A stretch of DNA of 64,000 nucleotides from an uncultured Parabacteroides sp. (GCF_905196875.1 NZ_CAJJWO010000017.1:1-64000); one strand, 5' to 3'. Counted from the stretch's first letter, positions 35,546 through 45,866 are shown. Translations and numbers: made by a program. Notes: generated from the sequence alone by a model not told the origin.

Positions 35546-38500
35546 TCAGCTGCCCTGTTGCAGATTATCATTATCTTTCATCTGTACAAACTCTGTCGGG
35601 GTGTAACCGTAAAAAGCTTTGAAGGAGTTCGAGAAATAAGAATGGCTGTTAAATCCTAGATGAGTCGCTATCTCGGAAACATTCATTTCCGATTCTTTCA
35701 ATAATCTGGCTGCCATTTCCAAACGTTTGTTACGGATCAGTTCCATCGGGGAAAGCTCGGTAATGGATTTTAGTTTACGGTATAAGTTAGCCCGGCTGAT
35801 ACCGATCTCCGTACATAATAATTCCACATCCAGCTTCTCGTTGGAAATATTCCGTTCAATCACATCAAACAATTTCTGTGAGAAACGTTCGTCGGCCGAT
35901 TTGACTTCTATCCCCATCACTTCCGGAGAGAAACGTTTTCCGTACAGTTTTTTCAACTGCTCCCTGGAAGCCAAGAGGCTGCGGATACGCGTTTGCAACA
36001 CATCCATATTGAACGGTTTGACGATATAATCGTCTGCTCCGGCCTGGAATCCTTCCTTTATATGTACCACCATGGAACGTGCCGTCATCAGGATCACCGG
36101 GATATGTCCTACCCGGATGTCGTTCTTAATCATGGTACAAAGCTCCAGCCCGTCACGCTTCGGCATCATGATATCGCTGAGGACAAGATCGGGAAAATCC
36201 TGGATCACCTTTTCGTATGCCTTTACTCCGTCCGCTGCTTCTATAACGGTGTACTCGGTTTCGAGGCTCTTCTTCAAATAACTACGCACATCCTTGTCGT
36301 CTTCGACCAATAAGATTTTGTATTTCGTATTTTCCGTTTTTTCAGGAGCTGGAAGTGATGCAGATACATCTTCCGTATTCGTTACTTCCGATATTTTATC
36401 AAACTCCATGTTTTCAATCTGATCTTCCGTGAAAGCTGAGCGGGAAATCGGGAGGATTACAACAAAACAAGCCCCTTTCTGCTCAGTATTGTCCACGTAG
36501 ATAACCCCATGATGGAGCTGTACGATCGTATATACAAGACTCAGGCCTATTCCCGTACCGGACAGGTTAATCCCGGATGTTTCCGGGATCTGATAAAAAG
36601 GAGTAAATATCTTATCTAGCTCCCCTTCTTCGATACCTTTCCCGGAATCTTTTACTTTCAATACCAGATAGTTCGCATTCTCTTCTTTATACAAGCTATC
36701 GGTACGTTTCGGGTCCAATCCGCTCAATGAGGTTTCCGTAACTTCCATCGTGACGGTCTCACCGGACGGAGTATATTTGAACGCATTCGATAAAAGGTTA
36801 AATACTACCTTCTCTAAAAGGGACTTATCGAACCAGGCCCGGATCGTTTTAGGGGTACAGTTCAACGAGAAAGCAACTTCATTAGTTAAAGCAATCTGGT
36901 TGAAAGCATAATAAATCTCTTTTATATATTCGCAAACATCCCCTTCACTGACCTTCAACTCAAGGCTTCCCGCCTGATTCTTATGTAAATCCATCAACTG
37001 GTTCACCAAAAGTAAAAGTTTCTGGGCATTCTTGTAGATTATAGAAAGTTTCTGATGTAGTTCCATCGGAATATCCACACGCTTGACCAATTCTTCAAAC
37101 GGAGTGATGATTAACATCAAAGGGGTACGCAATTCGTGGGAGAAGTTCGTGAACAAGCGGATCTTGGCATCATGAAACTCTTCCTGTTTTTGTTTCTCCA
37201 ACTGCTTCATTCTCAAGCCGGCTTCCAGGTTACGCTTGATGCTCACATAACGAAGGATAGCATAACCGATGGCTGCCAATGCGATCATATAAAATAAGCA
37301 GGCATACCAGGTTCTCCATAAAGGTGGTTGAACAATAATAGTCAACGAACGTCCTTGTTCATTCCATACCCCGTCATTATTAGAGCCTTTCACATGAAAG
37401 ACATATTTACCCGGACTCAGGTTGGTATAAAATGCCGAATGACGTCCTCCTACATAATTCCAATCGTTATCATATCCTTCCAGTTTATAAGCATATTGAT
37501 TTTGAGTAGAATAAATATAGTTCAATGCCTGGTAGGCGATCGAAAAGTTATTCTCGTTATAATGTAAACGGATCGTATCCATACTATCCAGCACTTTATC
37601 CAGAATATCCGATTCATCGCCCACTGCTATCGGCTGGTTATTGACGGAAAGTTGTTCCAATACCACAGACGGGATGTTTTCATTTTTATCCATTGCTGTC
37701 ACCTGGAAAGTAACGAAGCCATTGCTTCCGGCAAAACACAGATTACCATCCGGCAAAGCAATTCCACTATGCAATGTAAACTCGCGGATATCAATCCCGT
37801 TATGACGATGGTAGTTTCTGACTTCTCCATCCGCGGGATCAAACATGATTAATCCGTTTACGGTGCTCATCCACAGTTTTTGGTCGCTGCTCTCTACCAA
37901 GGTACAGATGTTATTATCCAGCAATCCCTGTTTAGCGGTCATGATCCGTTGGATATGGTTTGTTTTGTCAAACTTAAAAATACCACCGCCATAAGTAGAT
38001 ACCCATATTTCACCCGATTTTGTACGGATAATAGCTGATATATAATTATTGGGAATACGGAAACTTTCCACCGATGCTTCGTTGGAGTATTTCATCAACT
38101 GTTTCTTATTCGTATCGAAACGGAGTAGCCCATCCGCCGTACAGCCTAACAGCAAAATGCCATCTTCCTCTTCCAGAATACAACGGACATTTGACAGATA
38201 AAAAGGTTCATCTTGATTATTGGTAAAAGTCGTTACCAGTTGATCGTTCACAAAACAAGTCAGGCCGAATTCCGTCGATGCCCCTCCTACCCACAAATAC
38301 CCTTTATGGTCTCGCATAATGGAGTAGATGGAATATTCCACCGGATATTGATAATAAAGAGTAAACTTCTTTGTCTTGATATTAAACTTATAGATCTCCC
38401 CTTTAGTGGTTCCGCACCATACATATCCGTCTTCATACAAAACAGATTTGATGATATTCGTATTAAAAGCAAAATTAGCCGAAGGATCTATCAGGTAATA

Positions 38501-39664
38501 TTGTGACTTCCCCGTCTGGTTATTATAATTCAAGAGCCCGTATCCTTCTGTGGCAATCCATAAATCCGAAGGAGACTCATAGGTTATTGCTCCATAAATA
38601 CCGGTGCGGATATTCAATTCATCTTCAGGTCTGTGAAGCACAAAACGATTGGTGAATTTATTCAGATAATTGATACCGCCTGCAAATGTGCCGACCCATA
38701 ACGTATGATCGCGGTCCACATAAAAAGCATAGACGGAATAATGACTCAACGAATGGTTAACATCATCATAACCGGACACTTTTACTACCTGTCCGGACTT
38801 GAGTTCAACAGAGAATATTCCGTCGAAAGTTCCTACTAACAGTTTTCCTTGCCACTCTATCAGGCACCGGACGGAATTATTGCTCAACCCGCTATTTTCA
38901 CTTGTAAACGAGAGAACATCATTATTAAGTAAATCGATCTTATTTAATCCGTACTTGCTACCGATCCATATTTGCTTATATACATCTTCATATATACAGG
39001 TGATATCATTATTATTCAACGACATATTTTTCGACTCACGGGTAAAATGGCTGATTACATTCATATTATGATCACACAAGTATACACCTTTTTCCCTCGT
39101 TCCAATCCAATACCTGCCCGAGCTGTCTTCAAAGATAGTGGATAGAGTAGTACCTTTAAATTCATCGTCCAACAGGATTTGTTCAAAACGATCTTCTTCT
39201 CTATTATAACGGTTTAAACTTCCTCTGATCTCAACCCAGAGATCACCGGCAGCATCGGTATATACTTTAGTGACACCTCCCTGAGTCAATCCGTCAGTTG
39301 TCGAAGTATATCTTTTAATCTGATCAGTATTCAAATCTATCCTGTTCAATCCCTTATTGGTAGCTACCCAAAGATAACCTTCCCGGTCTTCAGTAATCGA
39401 AGTGATGGAATTGCCGGATAAACTTTGATCATTTCCGTCTTCCCGGCGATAAATCACATATTCCTTTCCGTTAAACCGGTTCAGCCCGTTCTTGGTGGCA
39501 AACCACAGATACCCTTTCGAATCCTGGTATATATCCATGACGGAAAGCTGAGAAATGCCTTCATTCAAATCCGAATTAAAAGAATACAAATAGTTTGTCT
39601 TTTCGGCATGTGTAATTAATACGGAAATGATTATGAATAGTGTAGGTAAAAATATCCTGATCAT
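35546..39664 (-). CDS. Hybrid two-component system regulator (HTCS)
   Basis: A PUL-type one-protein signalling system, about 1372 residues. The order is: signal peptide (MIRIFLPTLFIIISVLITHA), a periplasmic sensor made of two seven-bladed propellers (about 20-680, repeated DxxGxLWVGT-like blades such as DREGYLWVATNKGLNRI), a Y_Y_Y domain (about 690-770), one membrane helix near 790-810, HisKA (FSHELRTPLMLI, His near 843), HATPase_c (NLLSNAFKYTP, GTGIGLSLVY), a receiver (phospho-Asp near 1164 in LSDIMMPKRDGLELC) and an AraC-type helix-turn-helix (ISRANLYRKLKSI, ATHLGFNSHSYFSNSFK). A start at 39706 would overlap the TATATTTG promoter box (39704-39711), so 39664 is chosen. It should sense an oligosaccharide from the target glycan and activate the neighbouring operons. 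Confidence 0.95.
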   Translation of the reverse strand: MIRIFLPTLFIIISVLITHAEKTNYLYSFNSDLNEGISQLSVMDIYQDSKGYLWFATKNGLNRFNGKEYVIYRREDGNDQSLSGNSITSITEDREGYLWVATNKGLNRIDLNTDQIKRYTSTTDGLTQGGVTKVYTDAAGDLWVEIRGSLNRYNREEDRFEQILLDDEFKGTTLSTIFEDSSGRYWIGTREKGVYLCDHNMNVISHFTRESKNMSLNNNDITCIYEDVYKQIWIGSKYGLNKIDLLNNDVLSFTSENSGLSNNSVRCLIEWQGKLLVGTFDGIFSVELKSGQVVKVSGYDDVNHSLSHYSVYAFYVDRDHTLWVGTFAGGINYLNKFTNRFVLHRPEDELNIRTGIYGAITYESPSDLWIATEGYGLLNYNNQTGKSQYYLIDPSANFAFNTNIIKSVLYEDGYVWCGTTKGEIYKFNIKTKKFTLYYQYPVEYSIYSIMRDHKGYLWVGGASTEFGLTCFVNDQLVTTFTNNQDEPFYLSNVRCILEEEDGILLLGCTADGLLRFDTNKKQLMKYSNEASVESFRIPNNYISAIIRTKSGEIWVSTYGGGIFKFDKTNHIQRIMTAKQGLLDNNICTLVESSDQKLWMSTVNGLIMFDPADGEVRNYHRHNGIDIREFTLHSGIALPDGNLCFAGSNGFVTFQVTAMDKNENIPSVVLEQLSVNNQPIAVGDESDILDKVLDSMDTIRLHYNENNFSIAYQALNYIYSTQNQYAYKLEGYDNDWNYVGGRHSAFYTNLSPGKYVFHVKGSNNDGVWNEQGRSLTIIVQPPLWRTWYACLFYMIALAAIGYAILRYVSIKRNLEAGLRMKQLEKQKQEEFHDAKIRLFTNFSHELRTPLMLIITPFEELVKRVDIPMELHQKLSIIYKNAQKLLLLVNQLMDLHKNQAGSLELKVSEGDVCEYIKEIYYAFNQIALTNEVAFSLNCTPKTIRAWFDKSLLEKVVFNLLSNAFKYTPSGETVTMEVTETSLSGLDPKRTDSLYKEENANYLVLKVKDSGKGIEEGELDKIFTPFYQIPETSGINLSGTGIGLSLVYTIVQLHHGVIYVDNTEQKGACFVVILPISRSAFTEDQIENMEFDKISEVTNTEDVSASLPAPEKTENTKYKILLVEDDKDVRSYLKKSLETEYTVIEAADGVKAYEKVIQDFPDLVLSDIMMPKRDGLELCTMIKNDIRVGHIPVILMTARSMVVHIKEGFQAGADDYIVKPFNMDVLQTRIRSLLASREQLKKLYGKRFSPEVMGIEVKSADERFSQKLFDVIERNISNEKLDVELLCTEIGISRANLYRKLKSITELSPMELIRNKRLEMAARLLKESEMNVSEIATHLGFNSHSYFSNSFKAFYGYTPTEFVQMKDNDNLQQGS

Positions 39665-39703
39665 ACATGTAGTAGTTTCAACAGTGATTTTTGTTATCAA
39701 CCA

Positions 39704-39711
39704 CAAATATA
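39704..39711 (-). promoter_or_regulatory. -7 promoter box of the HTCS gene
   Basis: TATATTTG on the minus strand, 39 bases before the ATG at 39664. It rules against the longer reading frame that begins at 39706. Confidence 0.6.
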
Positions 39712-39773
39712 ATAAAAAATCCGATAGAAGGGAATAGGTTTATTTTTATTGAAGAATCGTTTTATGGCATAAA

Positions 39774-39803
39774 AAACCTTTGCCACCGTAATGGCAAAGG
39801 TTT
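39774..39803 (-). terminator. Terminator of the lyase-GH88-GH2 operon
   Basis: AAACCTTTGCCA (39774-39785) pairs perfectly with TGGCAAAGGTTT (39792-39803) around a six-base loop, with a T-run on the minus strand. It lies 59 bases after the GH2 stop and insulates the HTCS gene. Confidence 0.9.
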
Positions 39804-39862
39804 GCATTCCCTTAGGCAAAATATTGCGTTTTAAATGCACAATTGTATTAGTGCCTTTCCGT

Positions 39863-42331
39863 CTACATCAACTCTATAAAAGTAGTAGGAGTGCCATCCG
39901 ACTTTACAGCAACGATACTCTTACCTTTATTTAGATTCGCCTTAATCCGGGCTCTTCCATTATAAGCCTGTACCTTGCGACTACCGGTAGATGTTCCCTG
40001 ATTCTGGATCAACGAACCGTCACCGGCTATTTCAAACTCGATATATTCCTTTGAATCAAGACAGCGAACACCATCTTTGTCGAAAAGCTGCGCTTCCAAT
40101 AGAACGGTATCGCCTTCACGGGAAACGACAGACAATGTAACGTATGTCTCCTTGCCCCACTTGGCCGTCTGATATTCCTGGCTGATCTCATCCGTCACCT
40201 CAGTTTTTCCTTTCACGGCAACAGCACGAATATCATTCTTTCCCTCTTCATATACACAGTTCCAACGCAGTCCGGCTGCCGGATAATCCTGGCTGTTGCG
40301 TTTCTTCACGCCCTGGCTGATGCCGTTAACAAATAATTCGACAGCTTCGCAGTTTGAGTAAACCAGAATCTCTTTACGATCGCCTTTATTCCCCCAGCGT
40401 ACCGGCCAACTATGACCATAGATATGTACCATCGGCTCGGTTGTCCAGTAGGACTGGAATACATAATAACTTTCTTTCGGCGTAAAATCGCGTTCGACAA
40501 CACCCTTTTGATTCACGTATGGAACCGGATTTTCAGGACGGACAGGTGTCGAGAAATCCTTAAACGGCCAGTAGGCGGTACCGGTTAGCCACGGCATTGT
40601 TTCCTGTTCCTTCAAATGCCAGTCTATCAGACGGACAATATAACTTTCAGACCAGTCGCCGTCTTTCGAAGCACGGGCGGCTCCTCCGTATAAAGAGGCG
40701 TCGCCTTCGCGTTCGTCTGCTCCTTTTCCCGATTCAATGCCTTTCAGATTGGCAAAAACATTCTCTGAATGGCGACGGGCATGGCTGTCACCTCCCCATT
40801 CCACATGCAGGAAATGTTTTACTTTCTTCATTTCTTCTTCGGAAACAGATTTGTAATCGGTAAATATCCCCCGATACCATCCCGCCCAAATGGAAGGAGA
40901 ATAAACATCGACGATATCGCTGCAAAACTCGCAACGGCGTATAGCGGTCATACGGGTATCATCCAAACGGTGTGACAGGTCGTGTTGCTCTTTCATAAAA
41001 GCACGGATAGCTCCTTTATCGAACTCACTGAAATCATTCGGCCAGTCGTTTTCATTACCTAATCCCCAGATAATAACAGACGGATGGTTATGATGCTGGT
41101 CGATCATATTTGTCAACATACGACGTGCCTGCTCCTTATAAGTATCTCCACCCAGGCCACCACGACACCAGGGGATTTCTTCCCAGACCAGAATACCCAG
41201 TTCATCACAAAGCCGGAGGATTATATCCGATTGTTGATAATGCCCGAGACGGATAAAGTTGACACCCATATCTTTCATCATCTGCATTTCAGTTCGCATC
41301 ATTTCTTCAGTCATGGCCTGTCCCACTCCGGCATGATCTTCATGCCGGTGAGTTCCGCGAAGCAAAAGCTGCCGGCCATTCAGGAAGAACGGACCCTTCT
41401 CTTTGAATTCAAATTGGCGAAAGCCAAAACGTTCACTGACAGTCAGGATTTGATCATCGGCCTTGACAGTCAGTTCGCATGTATAAAGAGTCGGAGAGTC
41501 GACATCCCATAAAGCTGGATTTTTGATCTTTGCTTCTGCCAGCAACTGATTTCCGAGGGGCAGGATATTGTCAATCGTTTGTGAATAGACCTGCTTACGA
41601 TCTGCATCATATATAGCTACGGAGACATCGGCATCCCGAATATCTTCCGGATTATAGAAAGAAGCTTTTATACGAACGGTTCCCTCTTTCCACCCGGCCG
41701 AAAGCTCCGGTTCCAGCCGGATCAGTTCAAAGGATGTTTTCGGCAAATAGACCAGATTCAGGTAACGGTAAAGACCACCATACAGGTTAAAGTCGGACAG
41801 ATCGGACGGGATCATTTCCAAATCGCGTGAATTATCACAGCGGATAGATAAAGGCACTTTCCCTTTGAAACGTTTCACCAACTGATCATCTGCCATAAAG
41901 GATTTTACAGCGTCGGTTATATCGACACTCCATTCATCATAACCACCTACATGTTCGCCAACCAAAGTCGTATAAATATAGACTTTCGTTTTCTGCCCGG
42001 CACCTTCGAAATCGAGTACAACACGACCTTCGGCATATGGATTATCAATGGTCAATAATGTCTTGTACCAACCCGGACCCTGATAATAATTGACGTCGGG
42101 ATCTACGGCATCTTCTGCGTTGAAGCAATGGGGCAGCGTAACTTTCTGCCAGACAGGTACGGTTTCCGGATTTCCCGGTGAAGCCGGGCGTACAGCCTCC
42201 CAGATTCCTCCCAGGTCACCTTTCAGGTATTCCCAATTTTCCGTTAACCGTATTTTCTGATTAGTAGGTACTTTTCCTGCCATCGACAAACAGCAAAACA
42301 GGAAAAGACAGGTATAAAGAATGTTTCTCAT
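39863..42331 (-). CDS. Glycoside hydrolase family 2 (beta-galactosidase/glucuronidase-like)
   Basis: An 822-residue exported GH2 enzyme, retaining mechanism, with signal peptide MRNILYTCLFLFCCLSMAG. The N-terminal jelly-roll sugar-binding domain (about 20-200, YYQGPGWYKTLLTI), immunoglobulin-like domain (about 205-310), TIM barrel (about 310-600: GTHRHEDHAGVGQAMTEEMM, IRLGHYQQSDIILRLCDELG in parts) and C-terminal domains are present. The acid/base Glu is in WGLGNENDWP near 425, and the nucleophile Glu probably in HFLHVEWGGDSH. It is the third gene of an operon after a PL38-like lyase and GH88. The sugar at the non-reducing end could be galactose, glucuronic acid or arabinose. Confidence 0.92.
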   Translation of the reverse strand: MRNILYTCLFLFCCLSMAGKVPTNQKIRLTENWEYLKGDLGGIWEAVRPASPGNPETVPVWQKVTLPHCFNAEDAVDPDVNYYQGPGWYKTLLTIDNPYAEGRVVLDFEGAGQKTKVYIYTTLVGEHVGGYDEWSVDITDAVKSFMADDQLVKRFKGKVPLSIRCDNSRDLEMIPSDLSDFNLYGGLYRYLNLVYLPKTSFELIRLEPELSAGWKEGTVRIKASFYNPEDIRDADVSVAIYDADRKQVYSQTIDNILPLGNQLLAEAKIKNPALWDVDSPTLYTCELTVKADDQILTVSERFGFRQFEFKEKGPFFLNGRQLLLRGTHRHEDHAGVGQAMTEEMMRTEMQMMKDMGVNFIRLGHYQQSDIILRLCDELGILVWEEIPWCRGGLGGDTYKEQARRMLTNMIDQHHNHPSVIIWGLGNENDWPNDFSEFDKGAIRAFMKEQHDLSHRLDDTRMTAIRRCEFCSDIVDVYSPSIWAGWYRGIFTDYKSVSEEEMKKVKHFLHVEWGGDSHARRHSENVFANLKGIESGKGADEREGDASLYGGAARASKDGDWSESYIVRLIDWHLKEQETMPWLTGTAYWPFKDFSTPVRPENPVPYVNQKGVVERDFTPKESYYVFQSYWTTEPMVHIYGHSWPVRWGNKGDRKEILVYSNCEAVELFVNGISQGVKKRNSQDYPAAGLRWNCVYEEGKNDIRAVAVKGKTEVTDEISQEYQTAKWGKETYVTLSVVSREGDTVLLEAQLFDKDGVRCLDSKEYIEFEIAGDGSLIQNQGTSTGSRKVQAYNGRARIKANLNKGKSIVAVKSDGTPTTFIELM

Positions 42332-42360
42332 TATGTTTATTTGTTTTATTGATTACTCAT

Positions 42361-43605
42361 TTATAATATCGCAGTCCCCTCCTTTTCCAGTTTATGTTTT
42401 CTAAGAAGAGCCTCCAGATAATAATAATCGGCATATACGATCGGGACATCCACTTCTACATTATGCATTTTAGAGCCCGTGCTGTGTAATAACAGAAAAC
42501 CTCTGTCTTTACCGGGCGCAGTACGATACTCCCAGGATAGGTTCTCCAGGATCGTATTTGCTTTTGTGATATAATTTTGACGATTGGTGGTATCATACAT
42601 ACTTAATTCGTATAAAGCGGAAGCCGTTACGGTTGCAGCCGATACGTCACGAGGTTCGGCTGGTATTCCCGGCGCATTGAAATCCCAGTAAGGTATCTGA
42701 TCTTCCGGTAGGTTCGGATGTGAAAAGATATAGTTCTCTATATGTTTCGCCTGTTCCAAAAACTCAGGTAAACCTGTTTCACGGTAGCACATGGTATAGC
42801 CGTAAAATCCCCATGCCTGACCACGCGACCAAGCTGATTCATGTGCATACCCCTGATGAGTATGTTTATGCAACACATCCCCTGTAATCGTATCATAATC
42901 AACCACATGATAAGAACTATAATCTTTACGGTAATGATTCTTCATGGTCGTACGGGCATGATTTACAGCAACGTTATAAAACAAAGAATCACCACTCGTC
43001 CTGAATGCCCAGAAAAGAAGTTCCAGGTTCATCATATTGTCAATAATAACCGGGCAATCCCATTTATCCCGGCTATGGTCCCACGAACGGATCGCTCCTA
43101 CTTTCTCTTTATAACGGGTAGTCAATGTATAAGCGGCCTGCAACAAAACATCTTTATAAGCAGCATCTCCAGTCAGACGATAGCCATTCCCAAAACTGCA
43201 ATATACCTTAAAGCCCATGTCGTGCGTTCCCCCGTTCATCTTTTCACGCTCTATCAAAGCGGTTTGTTCCCGGGCCTTTTCTTTCCAGAAGTTATCTTTG
43301 GTGTATTCATACATATACCAAAGTTCACCGGGAAAGAATCCGCTGGTCCAATCACGGGAAACTACCATATGCAGTGTGCCGTCGGCTTCAACATTACGCG
43401 GACTGGCCAATGGACCCTGATTCTGCTTATCACGCAAGACTTGCTTCTCTCTGGGTTCTGCGGAACGGACAGCATCCATTTCTGCAAAAGCTTGCTTTAA
43501 CTGTGTTGAAGCAAAAGAAAAATTATCCTGAACAAGGTCAGGTTTATCGGTTCCGCAAGAGGCTAAGACAACCAATAAAAATAAGACAGGAGTTTTGAGC
43601 TTCAT
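42361..43605 (-). CDS. GH88 unsaturated uronyl hydrolase (lipoprotein)
   Basis: A 414-residue GH88 enzyme that cleaves the 4,5-unsaturated uronic acid left by polysaccharide lyases, by hydration of the double bond. The lipobox is VLASC|GTDKPD. The (alpha/alpha)6 barrel shows the catalytic aspartates: GGTHDMGFKVYCSFGNGYRLTG near 125-145 (in part) and IIDNMMNLELLFWAF near 185-200, plus HQGYAHESAWSRGQAWGFYG near 250-270. Its presence means the pathway passes through lyase products, consistent with the upstream PL38-like gene 50 bases away and the beta-helix protein. The GH2 gene follows 29 bases downstream. Confidence 0.94.
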   Translation of the reverse strand: MKLKTPVLFLLVVLASCGTDKPDLVQDNFSFASTQLKQAFAEMDAVRSAEPREKQVLRDKQNQGPLASPRNVEADGTLHMVVSRDWTSGFFPGELWYMYEYTKDNFWKEKAREQTALIEREKMNGGTHDMGFKVYCSFGNGYRLTGDAAYKDVLLQAAYTLTTRYKEKVGAIRSWDHSRDKWDCPVIIDNMMNLELLFWAFRTSGDSLFYNVAVNHARTTMKNHYRKDYSSYHVVDYDTITGDVLHKHTHQGYAHESAWSRGQAWGFYGYTMCYRETGLPEFLEQAKHIENYIFSHPNLPEDQIPYWDFNAPGIPAEPRDVSAATVTASALYELSMYDTTNRQNYITKANTILENLSWEYRTAPGKDRGFLLLHSTGSKMHNVEVDVPIVYADYYYLEALLRKHKLEKEGTAIL

Positions 43606-43655
43606 ATTTTTTCAACTAATAAAGTAAATCGATTATATAGTGTAAGACATTGTTT

Positions 43656-44822
43656 TCACAACCACAGTAATGGATGACGAATAGGTAAATTCCTGACGAC
43701 TTCATCATGTACCGGAAAATGTTCTAACGTCGACCAAGTAGACACATAGTTTTCATTCGGTGTATCGTAAGAGCTGAACAACAAGGCCGGATGTGCCACA
43801 GGCCATTCATCCCAATACATTACATCTTTGTCGAAAGGCCATACTGATTTATCTTTTATATAAGGGAAGAGCCACGCTACCCCTTTCTGCATATTTCGTC
43901 CGTCTTCCGTTGTATATTGCCATAGATTATGATTCTCATCAGAGAGGATATGACAGAGCGTTGCCATCGCATCCAGGTTAAAAAGGGAATATCCATATGG
44001 TTTTGTCCGTTTCAATTCTAACGGAAAACTACCATCCGTATCCATTTGATCTGGCAACAGAACCGTCTGAAAACGATCTCTGCAAAAATCCAGGACCTCT
44101 GTATTTCCTGTATATTTAGCAAACAAGGCAGCCTGCATCACCCAGCAAGTACCATGATTATTCTTTGCGTTCATTTCATCTTTTCCATAGGGATGATTGG
44201 TTAGCCAATACAAATACTCTGAAAGCCAGCCTTTTGTTGCAACTATATCTTCTTCCGGGAGTAAGTTATTCTGCTCCATCACGATCAGGGATTGGACGAC
44301 TTCCAATAGATGAATCGTATCGATAATACCGATTCCACGACCTGTTGCGATTCCTTTGATAGCCTGAGCATATTGAAGGTCTGGGTTCATGCGTGTTTCA
44401 GGATTTATAAACCAGGCATGAATATGTTTTAGAGCTTGCTCAATATATTTTTTATCTTGGGTAATGATCCAGGCAGAAGTAAGATCGCCAACGATAGTAC
44501 TGAAGCGTATCATTGCATGACGGTGGGCCACAAAATTATTGGGATTCGTTTCCCCGTCACGACGGATGTAAGCACTATCCGGACTGGCCGGATTCGGCCA
44601 CCAGTAATCGCCTTCGGAATAAAAATCGTGAATTCCACCGACACTTCGTTCAGCCACAAAGGAAGTCACTGTGACAGGGTCCTCTTCCAACGCTTCATTT
44701 CCCCGAAGGACAACTTCAGAGCACAACAAGTCAGATACCTGTTTCTTCAATCGTGATTTATTAGAACAGGAACAAAAAGCAAATGCGACAATTGAAATCA
44801 ATAATAAAAACTTTGTATTCAT
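43656..44822 (-). CDS. Alginate-lyase-fold polysaccharide lyase (PL38-like) lipoprotein
   Basis: A 388-residue exported lyase of the alginate_lyase (alpha/alpha barrel) superfamily. The lipobox is FAFCSC|SNKSRL. Conserved features: DYWWPNPASPDSAYIRRDGETNPN near 75-98 (in parts), HRHAMIRFSTIVGDLTSAWIIT, LQYAQAIKGIATGRGIGIID near 155, the central NAKNNHGTCWVMQAALFAKYTG with Asn-His near 220, and ELKRTKPYGYSLFNLDAM with a Tyr pair near 275. The pattern fits PL38-type glucuronan/alginate lyases, but the family call is by eye. The start at 44822 is used as it begins the signal peptide MNTKFLLLISIVA. It heads the operon behind a TATTTTTG promoter box. Confidence 0.82.
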   Translation of the reverse strand: MNTKFLLLISIVAFAFCSCSNKSRLKKQVSDLLCSEVVLRGNEALEEDPVTVTSFVAERSVGGIHDFYSEGDYWWPNPASPDSAYIRRDGETNPNNFVAHRHAMIRFSTIVGDLTSAWIITQDKKYIEQALKHIHAWFINPETRMNPDLQYAQAIKGIATGRGIGIIDTIHLLEVVQSLIVMEQNNLLPEEDIVATKGWLSEYLYWLTNHPYGKDEMNAKNNHGTCWVMQAALFAKYTGNTEVLDFCRDRFQTVLLPDQMDTDGSFPLELKRTKPYGYSLFNLDAMATLCHILSDENHNLWQYTTEDGRNMQKGVAWLFPYIKDKSVWPFDKDVMYWDEWPVAHPALLFSSYDTPNENYVSTWSTLEHFPVHDEVVRNLPIRHPLLWL

Positions 44823-44859
44823 GGCATGAGGTCTCAATAGATAGACTTGTATTTTTGCT

Positions 44860-44867
44860 CAAAAATA
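44860..44867 (-). promoter_or_regulatory. -7 promoter box of the lyase-GH88-GH2 operon
   Basis: TATTTTTG on the minus strand, 37 bases before the lyase ATG. The 150 bases upstream (to 45041) are AT-rich and would hold the activator sites; no TGATACAAA repeat was found there. Confidence 0.55.
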
Positions 44868-45041
44868 CTGTTTGTCCTCTTTTATCGTTTTTAATATTAT
44901 CGCAAAAGCTTGTAGATTTATTGCAAAAGGGATATTTGTAAGATATTTATACAATACCGACAGATAATCGCATCACATATTATTAAATGCGGTTTAACAA
45001 CTTATATGAACAGTCTTTTAATGTACAGAAAGAATCTTTTA

Positions 45042-45866
45042 CTACTTCGAATAGGTAAACAGATAATTATATGTATGCTGTTCTGTCGCCTTTTCGCCCG
45101 AAGTAATCTGTTCTTCGATAGTCATACTGGTAATATAATCGCCAGTGGTCGTAAAATGATATTTGTAACTTGCAGTTGTATCATCATCTTCGGAAAGGCT
45201 GTAATAAGTAGCCGATTCGGGTAGGTTTTTGCTCGGATTGCCATAAAGCAGATTGACCGGAGAAACAATATCAAAACTTACCGGTCTGAAAGAAGGTATT
45301 ACACGCCAGGGGAAATTGGAAGGAGTCAAGTCTGTGCTATATTTATATTCAATTCTTTTCTTATCCTGAGTAAAAAGGATAATGTTCCCGTTTTCCCACG
45401 AATAAGTTTCTTCTTTGTCAAATGTTTGCGATTCATATCCACCCTTTTCTTTAGGCCATGTCATTATCCGCGAAGCACCAATCAGGCTGGAGCCACTATA
45501 AGTATAATCATATCTGTCACTTACATAAACTTCTTTATTATAAGGATTATCCTTTTTAACGGATTTTTCGATAATGACACTACCCCGCATATCATATTCA
45601 ATCCGTTCAATGCCGTCTTCCGGATTTATCATTGTAATCTTTTTATCTACATATATAAAAGGTATCTTATTACCCTTAACAAAATCGATAGAGGCAATTT
45701 TATCGTCGCTTGTATAATTGATATAGCTAAAAAATACGACATCCGTCCCTTCTGAGCATATTACTTGGGATAGTTTGTCTAATTTAGGAACAACAGGTTT
45801 ATCATCATCTCCGCATGATAATAATCCGATAGTCATTATCATCAATAAAAATGCATACTTTTTCAT
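45042..45866 (-). CDS. Putative surface lipoprotein of unknown function
   Basis: A 274-residue lipoprotein. MKKYAFLLMIMTIGLLSC|GDDDKPVVPKLD has a signal peptide, lipobox and an acidic stretch right after the cysteine, the Bacteroidota export signal that sends lipoproteins to the cell surface. The mature part looks like repeated beta-hairpins (IASIDFVKGNKIPFIYVDKKI, YDYTYSGSSLIGASRI in parts, TYSWENGNIILFTQDKKRIEYKY in parts), similar to YD/RHS-like proteins of the DUF4595 kind, though I cannot confirm a family. The start at 45866 is preferred over 45947. It is transcribed toward the PUL but is not obviously part of it. Confidence 0.75.
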   Translation of the reverse strand: MKKYAFLLMIMTIGLLSCGDDDKPVVPKLDKLSQVICSEGTDVVFFSYINYTSDDKIASIDFVKGNKIPFIYVDKKITMINPEDGIERIEYDMRGSVIIEKSVKKDNPYNKEVYVSDRYDYTYSGSSLIGASRIMTWPKEKGGYESQTFDKEETYSWENGNIILFTQDKKRIEYKYSTDLTPSNFPWRVIPSFRPVSFDIVSPVNLLYGNPSKNLPESATYYSLSEDDDTTASYKYHFTTTGDYITSMTIEEQITSGEKATEQHTYNYLFTYSK

